Assembly (NCBI GenBank): GCA_964606575.1
Contig: CAZSHA010000062.1
Location: forward strand, 1 to 14,287
Direction of reading: 5' to 3'
DNA from: RGIG4576 sp964606575
Lineage (GTDB): Bacteria > Bacteroidota > Bacteroidia > Bacteroidales > Muribaculaceae
Length of the DNA: 14,287 nt
The translations under genes were made by a program, and so were the position numbers. The notes under the pieces are model-generated. The model was not told where the DNA came from. It did no database searches and saw nothing but the letters and a program-made list of their open reading frames with translations. Positions 1 through 6,841 of the stretch are shown here, one piece after another (the first letter of the stretch is position 1; every line of letters begins with the position of its first letter).

Positions 1-160
1 CCGCAAAATACCGGAAGAGATTTTTTTCGATAAATTACCATAACAACTCGGATAAGGCTTTGAGATTCTGCGGATTAAAGAGAATGTTATTAAACGTTAA
101 AAAGAAAAAGCGGGAGGTTCACAGCGGGAGAAAGCAAGGATTGGGAGTTATGAGAGTATA
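1..160. other. Left edge, no gene called
   Basis: I see no convincing gene here. One plus-strand frame stays open from position 3 to a stop near 161, but it has no start in the window, its translation is lysine/arginine-rich without recognisable motifs, and the stretch is purine-rich, which alone removes stops. Another frame would end at position 42 as the last 13 residues of an upstream protein; this cannot be judged without the sequence to the left. Confidence 0.4.
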
Positions 161-197
161 ACGGGAAAGGAGGCTGTGCGGGTTCCGCACAACCTCC
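161..197 (-). terminator. Rho-independent terminator after the repeat protein
   Basis: Bases 169-181 and 185-197 form a 13-bp stem with a single internal mismatch around a three-base loop. Read on the minus strand, the stem is followed by TTTCCC and lies 39 bases past the TAA of the secreted repeat protein. On the plus strand the stem is followed, after eight bases, by a T5 run, so it may act in both directions. Confidence 0.7.
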
Positions 198-235
198 TGA
201 TATCAAGTTTTTCCTAGAGCAAAATTACTTCTCCT

Positions 236-2617
236 TTACAGCACCACCTTGGTGGTCTTTGAGCCTTGCTTCTTGACGAAAACGCCCTTTGAAGGGTTCT
301 CAACTCTCACGCCTAACAAGTCATAATATTCTACTTGCGAATCTCCGTCTTTTACCACGTCCTCAACACCAGTTATATCATCAACTACTAGAATGTCACA
401 ACTAGCTTGCACTCCGCTGCCGTCATCGGCTGTAGCTGTTACGGTCGCAGTTCCTAGCCCCGCACCCATTATAGTAGCAGTGCCATCGCTGTTCACTTTC
501 ACCACCGCAATAGATGTATCGCTTGATTCCCATGTTACTGTTTGCACTTCAGCATCTTGAGGATAAACTGTATACGTTAACTCAGCCGTACCGAACATTT
601 CTAGAGCCACAAAATCCACGCTCAATATTATTGAATCCACCTTTATAGTATAGACTTCAACTTCACAAGTTGCACTCAAATTGCTACCATCGGTAGTAGA
701 AGCCGTGATTGTAGCTTTTCCCTCACCAGCACCAAGCACAGTCACCGAACCGTCACCATTAACCTTCAGAGCCGCAATAGTTTCATCACTCGTATTCCAT
801 TCTATATCCTTAAAATGAGCATTTTGAGGTAGCACCTCACAAGTCAAGTCAAATGATTCCATTTTCTTCAACCTTACCGCTTTTTCATTAAGACTTATTG
901 AATCAACTTTAATATAAGTCACATTTACTTCACATGAATCGCTCAAATTGCTGCCATCTACCGTTTTAGCCACCACATAAGTTTTTCCTATAGCTACACC
1001 TTCAATCACACCATTGCTGTTCACCTTCACTATTGTACTATCACAGCTTTCCCACAACAATTCACTTATAGAAACATTTGCAGGAGCCAATGTTGCCGCT
1101 AATTGGAAATCAGTATTTATTTCTAATTCCACATCTGAATCCAACGCCAAACTTTCCGCTTGATACAGTATCTTAATATTTTTAAAATTGCCCCACACGC
1201 CATCGCTCCAATATGCCACGTAAGCATCTTTAGGGACATAAAGCACACAATTAGACATGTCTACATCGGCAAAGGCATCTTCAGCACATGTTGGAGGTGT
1301 GGTGTTTAATGAAACTACAACGCTTAAATTTCCACAACCATTAAACGCACGGCTACCAACCTCGCTAACCCCACTAGGAATTACCACTGATGACATTCCA
1401 CAACCGCTAAAAGCCAAGCTATCTATCTTTTCTACACAATATTTCACCTCATTAAATAATAATGTATCAGGAATCACGATGTACTCAGAAGAAACGCATC
1501 CCGAAACCGAAGCCATACGAGAATCACCAGTCTTCACCCTATATTTAAAGCCATCTTGCGAGACATCAACATACTCGGGGTCGAACGTATACATAGCCAA
1601 ACGATTTCTCGGGACAAAATGGAACACGTTAGCAGTCAAATCCTTATTTACACTGGCAACCAGAGCATTTTGATAATTTGTCGTTTCACCTGAAGGATAA
1701 ACATAAGTGGCAACTTCTTCACCAGTCTTCAAGTTCTTAACCGCAAAGTCGTGATAACGAGCTCCGTCCTTAGCCCTATTCACTAGGTAATAAGTTTCTT
1801 CACCAATGGTGAACACATCGAATGCCGTGGTAGTTGCGGCTTTATCGAACCCTACAACGCTTTCCCCATAACTGTCTAAAAAGATTTTAGCAGGGTCGGA
1901 AGTACCGTCGGAATATCGTAGTCCTGCTTGCGAACGAGTGTGAACCACAAATGCAGGAACTTTCGATGAGGTCATCGATTCAACAGGACATGCTATAGAT
2001 TCAGAGTCAAAGCCATAATCCATAGCCAAGGCAAAAGAATCAGACACATCCTGCCTGCCATTAGAGATTTTCACTATCGCAATATAGCTAGAGCCAGACG
2101 GACATAAGTACATATAAGCCTCTTTTGTGATATCGCCCGCAATTTTCCCCATATAATCCATCCTCGTTGCCGTTGCTGGTGCTGGTATTTCCACTGGCAA
2201 ATAGAACCAGTCAGAGCCGTCAGCCGGAATCACCACAAAGTTTTGAGAACTTGTAGCATTTGGATGATTAAGATTACATACAATATTTCCAACTTCATCA
2301 GTTGTCACCGCCATTCCCAATCCATAAGGAGTAAAGACATTATTAGAGCCAACTGAACCGATTGTACCTTGAGCAGAAACCCATGTGTTGATATCATACT
2401 CTTTTTGCAATACAGTATCCTGCCAAACCTCTAATTTTCCAGAGTCTTTGTTTGGCAAGACAACTTGTTTTCCCAACCCCGCAATGTTTGCACGAGCATT
2501 ACTAACCATGTAGTCCTCCATAGACTTCTCCCAAACTTTTGTCATTTTTTGTGCCATTGCATCATTCATCGACATTGCCAGCACAAACATCATGCACGCA
2601 ATAAAACATTTTTTCAT
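236..2617 (-). CDS. Secreted BspA-type LRR and Big_2 repeat protein with type IX-like tail
   Basis: This 793-residue protein begins with a signal peptide (about 1-23, hydrophobic FIACMMFVLAMS core, likely cleavage near AMA-Q). Residues 24-356 form a domain I do not firmly identify; its repeated beta-rich motifs recall a propeller, as in DUF4623-type proteins. Residues about 357-486 carry BspA-type leucine-rich repeats (LAFSGCGMSSVVIPSGV, then SRAFNGCGNLS). Three tandem bacterial Ig-like Big_2 domains follow (about 487-568, 569-657, 658-745), each with a W-S-D/C-S-T core and a closing DGS. The last 30 residues (YYDLLGVRVENPSKG through TTKVVL) resemble a type IX secretion sorting domain. It starts at an ATG preceded by AT-rich sequence. 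A surface or secreted role in adhesion or glycan contact is inferred; no enzymatic motif is visible. It is followed by its own terminator and appears monocistronic. Confidence 0.85.
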   Translation of the reverse strand: MKKCFIACMMFVLAMSMNDAMAQKMTKVWEKSMEDYMVSNARANIAGLGKQVVLPNKDSGKLEVWQDTVLQKEYDINTWVSAQGTIGSVGSNNVFTPYGLGMAVTTDEVGNIVCNLNHPNATSSQNFVVIPADGSDWFYLPVEIPAPATATRMDYMGKIAGDITKEAYMYLCPSGSSYIAIVKISNGRQDVSDSFALAMDYGFDSESIACPVESMTSSKVPAFVVHTRSQAGLRYSDGTSDPAKIFLDSYGESVVGFDKAATTTAFDVFTIGEETYYLVNRAKDGARYHDFAVKNLKTGEEVATYVYPSGETTNYQNALVASVNKDLTANVFHFVPRNRLAMYTFDPEYVDVSQDGFKYRVKTGDSRMASVSGCVSSEYIVIPDTLLFNEVKYCVEKIDSLAFSGCGMSSVVIPSGVSEVGSRAFNGCGNLSVVVSLNTTPPTCAEDAFADVDMSNCVLYVPKDAYVAYWSDGVWGNFKNIKILYQAESLALDSDVELEINTDFQLAATLAPANVSISELLWESCDSTIVKVNSNGVIEGVAIGKTYVVAKTVDGSNLSDSCEVNVTYIKVDSISLNEKAVRLKKMESFDLTCEVLPQNAHFKDIEWNTSDETIAALKVNGDGSVTVLGAGEGKATITASTTDGSNLSATCEVEVYTIKVDSIILSVDFVALEMFGTAELTYTVYPQDAEVQTVTWESSDTSIAVVKVNSDGTATIMGAGLGTATVTATADDGSGVQASCDILVVDDITGVEDVVKDGDSQVEYYDLLGVRVENPSKGVFVKKQGSKTTKVVL
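383..1159 (-). repeat. Three tandem Big_2 domain repeats
   Basis: Three consecutive copies of a unit of roughly 82-89 codons encode the Ig-like domains of the secreted repeat protein. Copies 2 and 3 share the opening IKVDSI and the internal pattern KVN-DG-T/V, and copies 1 and 2 share DGSNLS near the end. At DNA level similarity is visible but not near-identical, so these are established domain duplications rather than a recent copy-number expansion. Confidence 0.8.
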
Positions 2618-2680
2618 ATTAATTATTTAGTGCAATGGTAGGCTCACCCACTACGTTTTTAAAAAGTTGTTTTATGATTA

Positions 2681-2908
2681 GGCACAAAAGAAAGGCGTGA
2701 ACCTCATTAGACTCATCCTCTTGATAGGCTCTGGACTGCCTCGAAACAGATAAGTAAAAATCAGCTCACACCTTTGGCTTAATATGCAGAATATACATAT
2801 ATGCACCAAAGGAGAACGCTTCACTATTCCTGTTTCTAACGAATTGTCCAGATTCATCAAGACAGAATATGCTAAACGCTTCCTAATATGTCTTGCCACA
2901 ACATGTAG
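2681..2908 (-). ncRNA. Candidate rod-shaped structured RNA, possibly 6S-like
   Basis: On the minus strand this stretch can fold into one long hairpin of nested stems: 2876-2883 with 2690-2698 (one bulge, one G-U), 2856-2862 with 2719-2725 (7 bp perfect), 2846-2852 with 2730-2736 (7 bp perfect), 2830-2836 with 2743-2749 (7 bp perfect) and 2806-2812 with 2771-2777 (7 bp perfect). A 4-bp outer pairing (2894-2897 with 2681-2684) nearly closes the rod. A TATATTTG box at 2914-2921 would place the start near 2908, just outside the outer stem. A U5 run follows near 2656-2660. A rod of about 230 nt with large internal loops is reminiscent of 6S RNA, but I recognise no diagnostic sequence. It could instead be a structured leader of the secreted repeat protein, whose ATG lies 63 bases downstream, or a hairpin-type mobile element. 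Confidence 0.55.
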
Positions 2909-2913
2909 CAATG

Positions 2914-2921
2914 CAAATATA
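2914..2921 (-). promoter_or_regulatory. -7 promoter box for the structured RNA
   Basis: The minus strand reads TATATTTG, an exact match to the Bacteroidetes TAnnTTTG box, in an AT-rich setting. The predicted start is about six bases downstream, at the outer edge of the folded element. No TTTG is found at the -33 distance, so the promoter is supported by only one box. Confidence 0.5.
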
Positions 2922-3160
2922 CGAATTATTTAGCTAATGAAGGCTCTTTGTGAACTGATTTTTATCGGCTTCAATATTTTCTTATTTTACTCAAATGTCA
3001 AAAACGACTCACGCAGGCAACGCCAAAACGTTTGCTTAATCCTCTGATTTACAGATATAAAGTTACAAATAAATCTTCAATTACGCAAATATTTCACTGC
3101 TTTTATACACCGCCACCAGCATTATTACAACTTATTAACAATCAAAAGATTAACACAGCA
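2922..3160. other. Gene-free AT-rich spacer
   Basis: Between the candidate RNA promoter and the terminator of the DUF3108 gene I see no open frame with coding character, no tRNA fold and no clear repeat. The part near 2922-2990 is probably upstream promoter DNA of the RNA gene. Bases around 3085-3095 read ATATTTG on the minus strand, but without a matching -33 box I do not call a promoter. Confidence 0.4.
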
Positions 3161-3198
3161 TAAAGCAAACGGCAAGCTATGATTTATCACACTTGCCG
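3161..3198 (-). terminator. Probable terminator after the DUF3108 gene
   Basis: Bases 3170-3176 (CGGCAAG) and 3192-3198 (CTTGCCG) form a perfect 7-bp stem; the intervening 15 bases can add a small inner TGA/TCA pairing. On the minus strand the stem is followed by TTTGCTTTATG and lies about 40 bases past the stop at 3239. The U tract is interrupted, so efficiency is uncertain. Confidence 0.5.
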
Positions 3199-3238
3199 CT
3201 CACCTATTTTTTCTTTCCCAAACAACCCTATTACGTGT

Positions 3239-4009
3239 TTATTTCTTGTAGTAGACTCGGACTTCGCCAATTGGCAGGCTGCCACGCAACATCAACGGTA
3301 TACGCAACGAATCTTTTGAAATCCACGTGTCTATATCATCGCTCGACTTAGTTTTGCCCTCTTCGGTGAACGTGAATTTTATATGATAGGCATCATGTTT
3401 TGACTTATCACGCAATTTGATATTTTCCTCACCTACATATTTAATATCCAGCCGCTCTTTACGTTTCCCCGAAAACACCGTTGTCTGATAATTTCCATCG
3501 GCTTTCAACTTATCCATATCCAGCGTACGCAACATATAGAAAACGCTCAACATGTCATAAGCCTTACCCTCAGTTGTCAATGTTATCTTAAAATCCTCCC
3601 TATCGGGACGTATACGTGTACAATTACCTGTAGTCACATTCCCTGCTCGTGAAAACTCCACGATGTCACGCCCAACATGACTCTTCTCATGTGTGGCCTT
3701 CACATATTTAATAGGAACAAGACCATCTCTTTCGATAGTAGAATACAACGTGTCACGCACCCTATATATATCATCTACCCACGACAACGTGCGGGCATAA
3801 AGTCTTGCATCATAATTGGCACCATTCTCCTTAATCTCTAGAGTTGCCGATGCCGCATGTTTCCATATAATACCCCAATGGTACACAATTTGATAGTTCA
3901 ACGACTCATTCGAGAACTTGGTGGCGAGTGCGGCAATCGCACTGGCCAACACCATTATTGATGATATTAAAACACGTCTTAACAGCATATTTTCCTGCCA
4001 AAGTTTCAT
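3239..4009 (-). CDS. DUF3108 family envelope protein
   Basis: This protein of about 256 residues carries an N-terminal signal sequence (LLRRVLISSIMVLASAIAALA) followed by a beta-rich domain typical of DUF3108. Matching features are the early pattern NYQIVYHWGIIWKHAASATLEI, a mid-section with DMLSVFYMLRTLDM, and a C-terminal DTWISKD-LRIPLMLRGSLPIG-VRVYY. The family is exported and of unknown biochemical function. The frame runs up to a TTG at 4019-4021, but the ATG at 4007-4009 is preferred. A third candidate, the ATG at 3986-3988, would give a tighter signal peptide and fits a possible TTATTTTG box at 4019-4026. An ftsH terminator just upstream suggests separate transcription. Confidence 0.75.
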   Translation of the reverse strand: MKLWQENMLLRRVLISSIMVLASAIAALATKFSNESLNYQIVYHWGIIWKHAASATLEIKENGANYDARLYARTLSWVDDIYRVRDTLYSTIERDGLVPIKYVKATHEKSHVGRDIVEFSRAGNVTTGNCTRIRPDREDFKITLTTEGKAYDMLSVFYMLRTLDMDKLKADGNYQTTVFSGKRKERLDIKYVGEENIKLRDKSKHDAYHIKFTFTEEGKTKSSDDIDTWISKDSLRIPLMLRGSLPIGEVRVYYKK

Positions 4010-4018
4010 ATTAGACTG

Positions 4019-4026
4019 CAAAATAA
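4019..4026 (-). promoter_or_regulatory. Possible -7 box of the DUF3108 gene
   Basis: The minus strand reads TTATTTTG, one base off TAnnTTTG. If used, transcription would start near 4012, giving an almost leaderless message for the 4009 start or a leader of about 24 bases for the 3988 start. No TTTG is seen at the -33 distance. Confidence 0.3.
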
Positions 4027-4050
4027 CAAAAAAGATTAAATCGCCGACTT

Positions 4051-4083
4051 AAAAAAGGCGTATCGCACAATACGATACACCTT
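4051..4083 (-). terminator. Rho-independent terminator of ftsH
   Basis: Bases 4055-4065 and 4073-4083 pair as an 11-bp stem around a seven-base loop; the single non-Watson-Crick position is a G-U pair when read on the minus strand. The stem's final UU continues into four more U residues (4054-4051). It lies 21 bases past the ftsH stop and upstream of the DUF3108 start. Confidence 0.85.
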
Positions 4084-4103
4084 ATAATAATACGACATTT
4101 ACC

Positions 4104-6089
4104 CTATTCCGCCTCCTTGAACGGCGGCGGAGTAGCGGTACCGCTAGCTTCAGTAGTCGCTGCCGAATTCGGTTCTGCCGATTCTTGCTCTTTACTCTTA
4201 GCTTCCTCCAAAATTTCCTCTGTACGGGAAACCCATTGACGTTTACCGAATATGTTTTCCACATCTTCGGTGAAAATAACTTCACGGCTCAATAGCACTT
4301 CGGTCAATTTAGCATGTCCTTCTGAATGTTCCAAAAGCATCTTCTTTGCACGCTCATATTCCTCAGATATAATTCTCGACACCTCCTCGTCAATCAACTT
4401 AGCACGCTCATCACTATAAGGCTTAGTGAAACCGTAATCTTGACCGGTTGAGTCATAGTAGGAAATATTCGGTAACTTTTCACTCATTCCATAGTACACC
4501 ACCATCGCATAAGCCAACTTTGTAGCACGCTCTATGTCGTTTGCCGCACCAGTAGAGATTCTGCCCAAAAATAATTCTTCAGCCGCACGACCGCCCAGTA
4601 AAGAGCATAATTCGTCACGCAAAGCCTGAGTAGGAACAATCTGACGTTCTTCTGGCAAATAATGAGCAGCACCCAGCGCTTTTCCTCGAGGCACAATCGT
4701 CACTTTCACCAACGGATTTCCATATTGCAGATGCCAACTCACCACAGCATGACCCGATTCGTGGATTGCTATAGAGCGACGTTCCTCGGCTGTTGTAATC
4801 TTAGTTTTCTTCTCCAATCCGCCGATTATTCTATCTACTGCATCCATAAAATCCTGACGTTGCACAACATCCTTCTTATGCCTTGCCGCAATCAACGCAG
4901 CCTCATTACACACGTTGGCAATATCCGCGCCCGAGAACCCCGGGGTTTGGCGGGCAAGCATGTCCACATCCACACTATCATCCTTCTTAATGTTGCGAAG
5001 GTGCACATTAAATATCGCCTTACGGTCATTCAAGTCAGGTAATTCCACATAAATCTGACGGTCGAAACGGCCCGCACGGAGCAATGCTTTGTCCAGAATG
5101 TCAGCACGGTTGGTAGCAGCCAAAATAATAACACCGCTGTTGGTTCCGAACCCGTCCATCTCAGTCAATAGCTGATTCAACGTGTTTTCACGCTCGTCGT
5201 TAGATCCCGCATTCACATTTCTGCCTCTTGCACGTCCCACTGCATCTATCTCGTCGATAAACACTATACATGGTGATTTTTCCTTAGCCTGGCGGAACAA
5301 GTCACGCACGCGCGAAGCTCCAACGCCCACAAACATCTCCACAAAATCACTACCCGACAACGAAAAGAACGGAACGTTAGCCTCACCGGCAACAGCCTTA
5401 GCCAAAAGCGTTTTCCCTGTTCCCGGAGGGCCTACCAGCAACGCCCCCTTTGGAATCTTACCTCCCAACTCAGTATATTTTTGCGGATTCTTCAAAAACT
5501 CCACAATCTCAGCAACTTCGGTCTTTGCCTCCGACAAGCCAGCCACATCATTAAATGTGACCTTTAGATCACCGTCTTTGTCAAACAGTTTGGCTTTCGA
5601 CTTCGCCACACTGAACACACCGCCGCCAGCACCGCCGCCCGACATACGGTTAGCCATGACAAACCAGAAGATTATAATCAGCAATATAGGTCCGAAAGTC
5701 CACAAGATGCCGCTAAAATCGCTACTTTTCTCATACTTTATGTCACCATTGTACAATCCGTCAGCTTGCCATTGGTCTACTTTCTCTTGCAACTTATCGT
5801 TAGAAGGAATATCGGTTACAATCTTACCTTTATACACAGTCGCCGAACTTAAAGGTTTTTCATTGCCGCCAAACAGCACATTGGTCATTGAATCGGTCAA
5901 GATGCCTTCAGCCATTCGCTTGTCGCTATACACGACAATGCTCTTTACTCCGCCTTTTTTCACATACGACTCAAACTCTGTCCAACTCACATCTTTCGAC
6001 GCCGAGTCATCTTGCATGAAATAGATAGCGAACAACGCAAACCCGATTATAGCATACAGCCAATAAATGTTAAATTTTATCTGTTTCAT
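4104..6089 (-). CDS. ftsH: ATP-dependent zinc metalloprotease FtsH
   Basis: FtsH is the membrane-anchored AAA+ protease that extracts and degrades misfolded membrane proteins and selected regulators. The 661-residue product has a first membrane helix (about 8-25), an extracytoplasmic domain (26-127), a second helix (128-147), and a glycine-rich linker (150-157). The AAA module shows Walker A GPPGTGKT (220-227), the pore motif around MFVGVG (252-257), Walker B IVFIDE (275-280) and the second region of homology with arginine fingers (about 324-344). The peptidase domain has the zinc motif HESGH (443-447) and the third ligand Asp518. The last 30 or so residues are an Ala/Thr/Glu/Pro-rich tail. 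Length and all key residues are normal. It lies 64 bases after rsfS with no terminator between them, so the two are probably cotranscribed. Confidence 0.97.
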   Translation of the reverse strand: MKQIKFNIYWLYAIIGFALFAIYFMQDDSASKDVSWTEFESYVKKGGVKSIVVYSDKRMAEGILTDSMTNVLFGGNEKPLSSATVYKGKIVTDIPSNDKLQEKVDQWQADGLYNGDIKYEKSSDFSGILWTFGPILLIIIFWFVMANRMSGGGAGGGVFSVAKSKAKLFDKDGDLKVTFNDVAGLSEAKTEVAEIVEFLKNPQKYTELGGKIPKGALLVGPPGTGKTLLAKAVAGEANVPFFSLSGSDFVEMFVGVGASRVRDLFRQAKEKSPCIVFIDEIDAVGRARGRNVNAGSNDERENTLNQLLTEMDGFGTNSGVIILAATNRADILDKALLRAGRFDRQIYVELPDLNDRKAIFNVHLRNIKKDDSVDVDMLARQTPGFSGADIANVCNEAALIAARHKKDVVQRQDFMDAVDRIIGGLEKKTKITTAEERRSIAIHESGHAVVSWHLQYGNPLVKVTIVPRGKALGAAHYLPEERQIVPTQALRDELCSLLGGRAAEELFLGRISTGAANDIERATKLAYAMVVYYGMSEKLPNISYYDSTGQDYGFTKPYSDERAKLIDEEVSRIISEEYERAKKMLLEHSEGHAKLTEVLLSREVIFTEDVENIFGKRQWVSRTEEILEEAKSKEQESAEPNSAATTEASGTATPPPFKEAE

Positions 6090-6153
6090 CTTTTTGTATG
6101 GGTATTCTTACCTTTGCTTCTTAATATCACAAACGTTATTACTCTCAAACAGT

Positions 6154-6522
6154 TCAATCAACATCAGGAATCTCCGTAAGCACCGCATCATTCCACAACT
6201 GCTCTAGATTGTACAAATCACGAAATTCTGGCAAAAACACATGAACATAAATCGTTCCGTAGTCTAGCACTATCCATTGAGAGTTCTTATATCCGTCGTA
6301 GTTATACGGTTTCACCGAAATCTTCTTCTGCACATATTCCCTAACGCTGTCAGCTATTGCACTCACCTGCATCGTAGACGTACCTGAGCATATCACGAAA
6401 CCCCTAGTCGTAGCACCCTCTATGTCACTCATATCCACATGCGTTATACTTTTGCCCTTACGCTCCTGTATCCCTTCAATTATAGCTGTTAACAATTGGT
6501 TTTCTTCAATCATATAATTCAT
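6154..6522 (-). CDS. rsfS: Ribosomal silencing factor RsfS
   Basis: RsfS (Iojap/DUF143 family) binds ribosomal protein uL14 on the large subunit and blocks subunit joining when nutrients are scarce. The 122-residue product shows the family pattern: N-terminal helix with LLTAIIEGIQERKG, then ITHVDMSDIEGATTRGFVICSG, the S-x-x-Q-V-x-A-I-A-D helix, and the C-terminal WIVLDYGTIYVHVF-PEFR-LYNLEQLW signature. Length is normal. The first ATG (6520-6522) is called; the ATG three codons later (6511-6513) would begin MIEENQ and is equally compatible with a promoter whose start falls near 6530. It heads an operon with ftsH, an order familiar from Bacteroidetes, where cdsA often comes next; here the DUF3108 gene follows ftsH instead. 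Confidence 0.95.
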   Translation of the reverse strand: MNYMIEENQLLTAIIEGIQERKGKSITHVDMSDIEGATTRGFVICSGTSTMQVSAIADSVREYVQKKISVKPYNYDGYKNSQWIVLDYGTIYVHVFLPEFRDLYNLEQLWNDAVLTEIPDVD

Positions 6523-6536
6523 TTCAAATCATTCTG

Positions 6537-6568
6537 CAAAGATAGTGCAAGACATGAAAATAAGCAAA
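6537..6568 (-). promoter_or_regulatory. rsfS-ftsH promoter
   Basis: On the minus strand TTTG (6565-6568) is separated by 20 bases from TATCTTTG (6537-6544), matching the Bacteroidetes primary sigma-factor consensus at both boxes. The predicted start near 6530 gives a leader of about 8 bases to the first ATG of rsfS. Confidence 0.75.
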
Positions 6569-6724
6569 TCACATTCTCCAATTTCACTATTTTTCAGCAC
6601 TATGACACAATATCCAAGCCTCCACTAGCCCTGCACGCATCACCAAGAAAGGTCTATATGTACCATTTTTGTTTATTTTAGGTATTTTTAGTGAGAAAAG
6701 ACCGCAAAGTCCAAAATGATTTCA
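6569..6724. other. Divergent intergenic region between rsfS and the DUF3127 gene
   Basis: This is the middle of the roughly 320-base gene-free stretch between two divergent genes. Apart from promoter elements at its two sides I see only T-rich sequence around 6665-6690 and no tRNA-like fold, long hairpin or credible small gene. Confidence 0.4.
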
Positions 6725-6740
6725 TAAATTTGTACGTTTG
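6725..6740 (+). promoter_or_regulatory. Tandem -7 boxes for the DUF3127 cluster
   Basis: Two adjacent exact TAnnTTTG matches occur: TAAATTTG (6725-6732) and TACGTTTG (6733-6740). Neither has TTTG at the usual -33 distance. A start near 6740-6747 would leave a leader of about 95-100 bases before the ATG at 6842. Confidence 0.45.
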
Positions 6741-6841
6741 AAATACAAGAAGCAGAAAAAAGGTGTATCGATTTTGACTGTTTCAATAACATTTCACTTT
6801 AACATAGTAATAAAAAACAATAAATACATCTTAAAAACTTT

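Noticed and set aside
3..161. Open plus-strand frame at the left edge that could be the end of a gene
   Set aside because: It has no motif, is dominated by Lys/Arg/Gly from a purine-rich stretch, and cannot be judged without upstream sequence.
383..1159. Spaced repeats suggesting a CRISPR-like or minisatellite array
   Set aside because: The period is about 250-270 bases and in frame, and the copies encode Big_2 domains; there are no short identical repeats with unique spacers.
1257..1673. A 138-codon plus-strand open frame
   Set aside because: It is antisense to the LRR part of the secreted repeat protein and has no domain or start context of its own.
2678..2911. A 77-codon minus-strand open frame covering the structured RNA
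   Set aside because: Its limits coincide with the rod-like RNA element, it shows no signal peptide or domain, its composition is rich in Arg, Cys and Ile, and the base pairing explains the sequence better than coding does.
4104..4200. Low-complexity C-terminal tail of FtsH as a frameshift artefact
   Set aside because: Ala/Glu/Pro-rich variable tails are usual in Bacteroidetes FtsH, the frame is intact, and it ends properly ahead of a terminator.
5182..6024. A 280-codon plus-strand open frame
   Set aside because: It is antisense to ftsH, whose motifs are unambiguous; long antisense frames arise from the codon use of conserved genes.
6090..6153. Possible attenuator or small RNA between rsfS and ftsH
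   Set aside because: Only a 4-bp GGTA/TACC hairpin is present, too weak to be meaningful.
6496..6681. A 61-codon plus-strand open frame in the rsfS-DUF3127 intergenic region
   Set aside because: It overlaps the rsfS start and its promoter, has biased composition and no family features.
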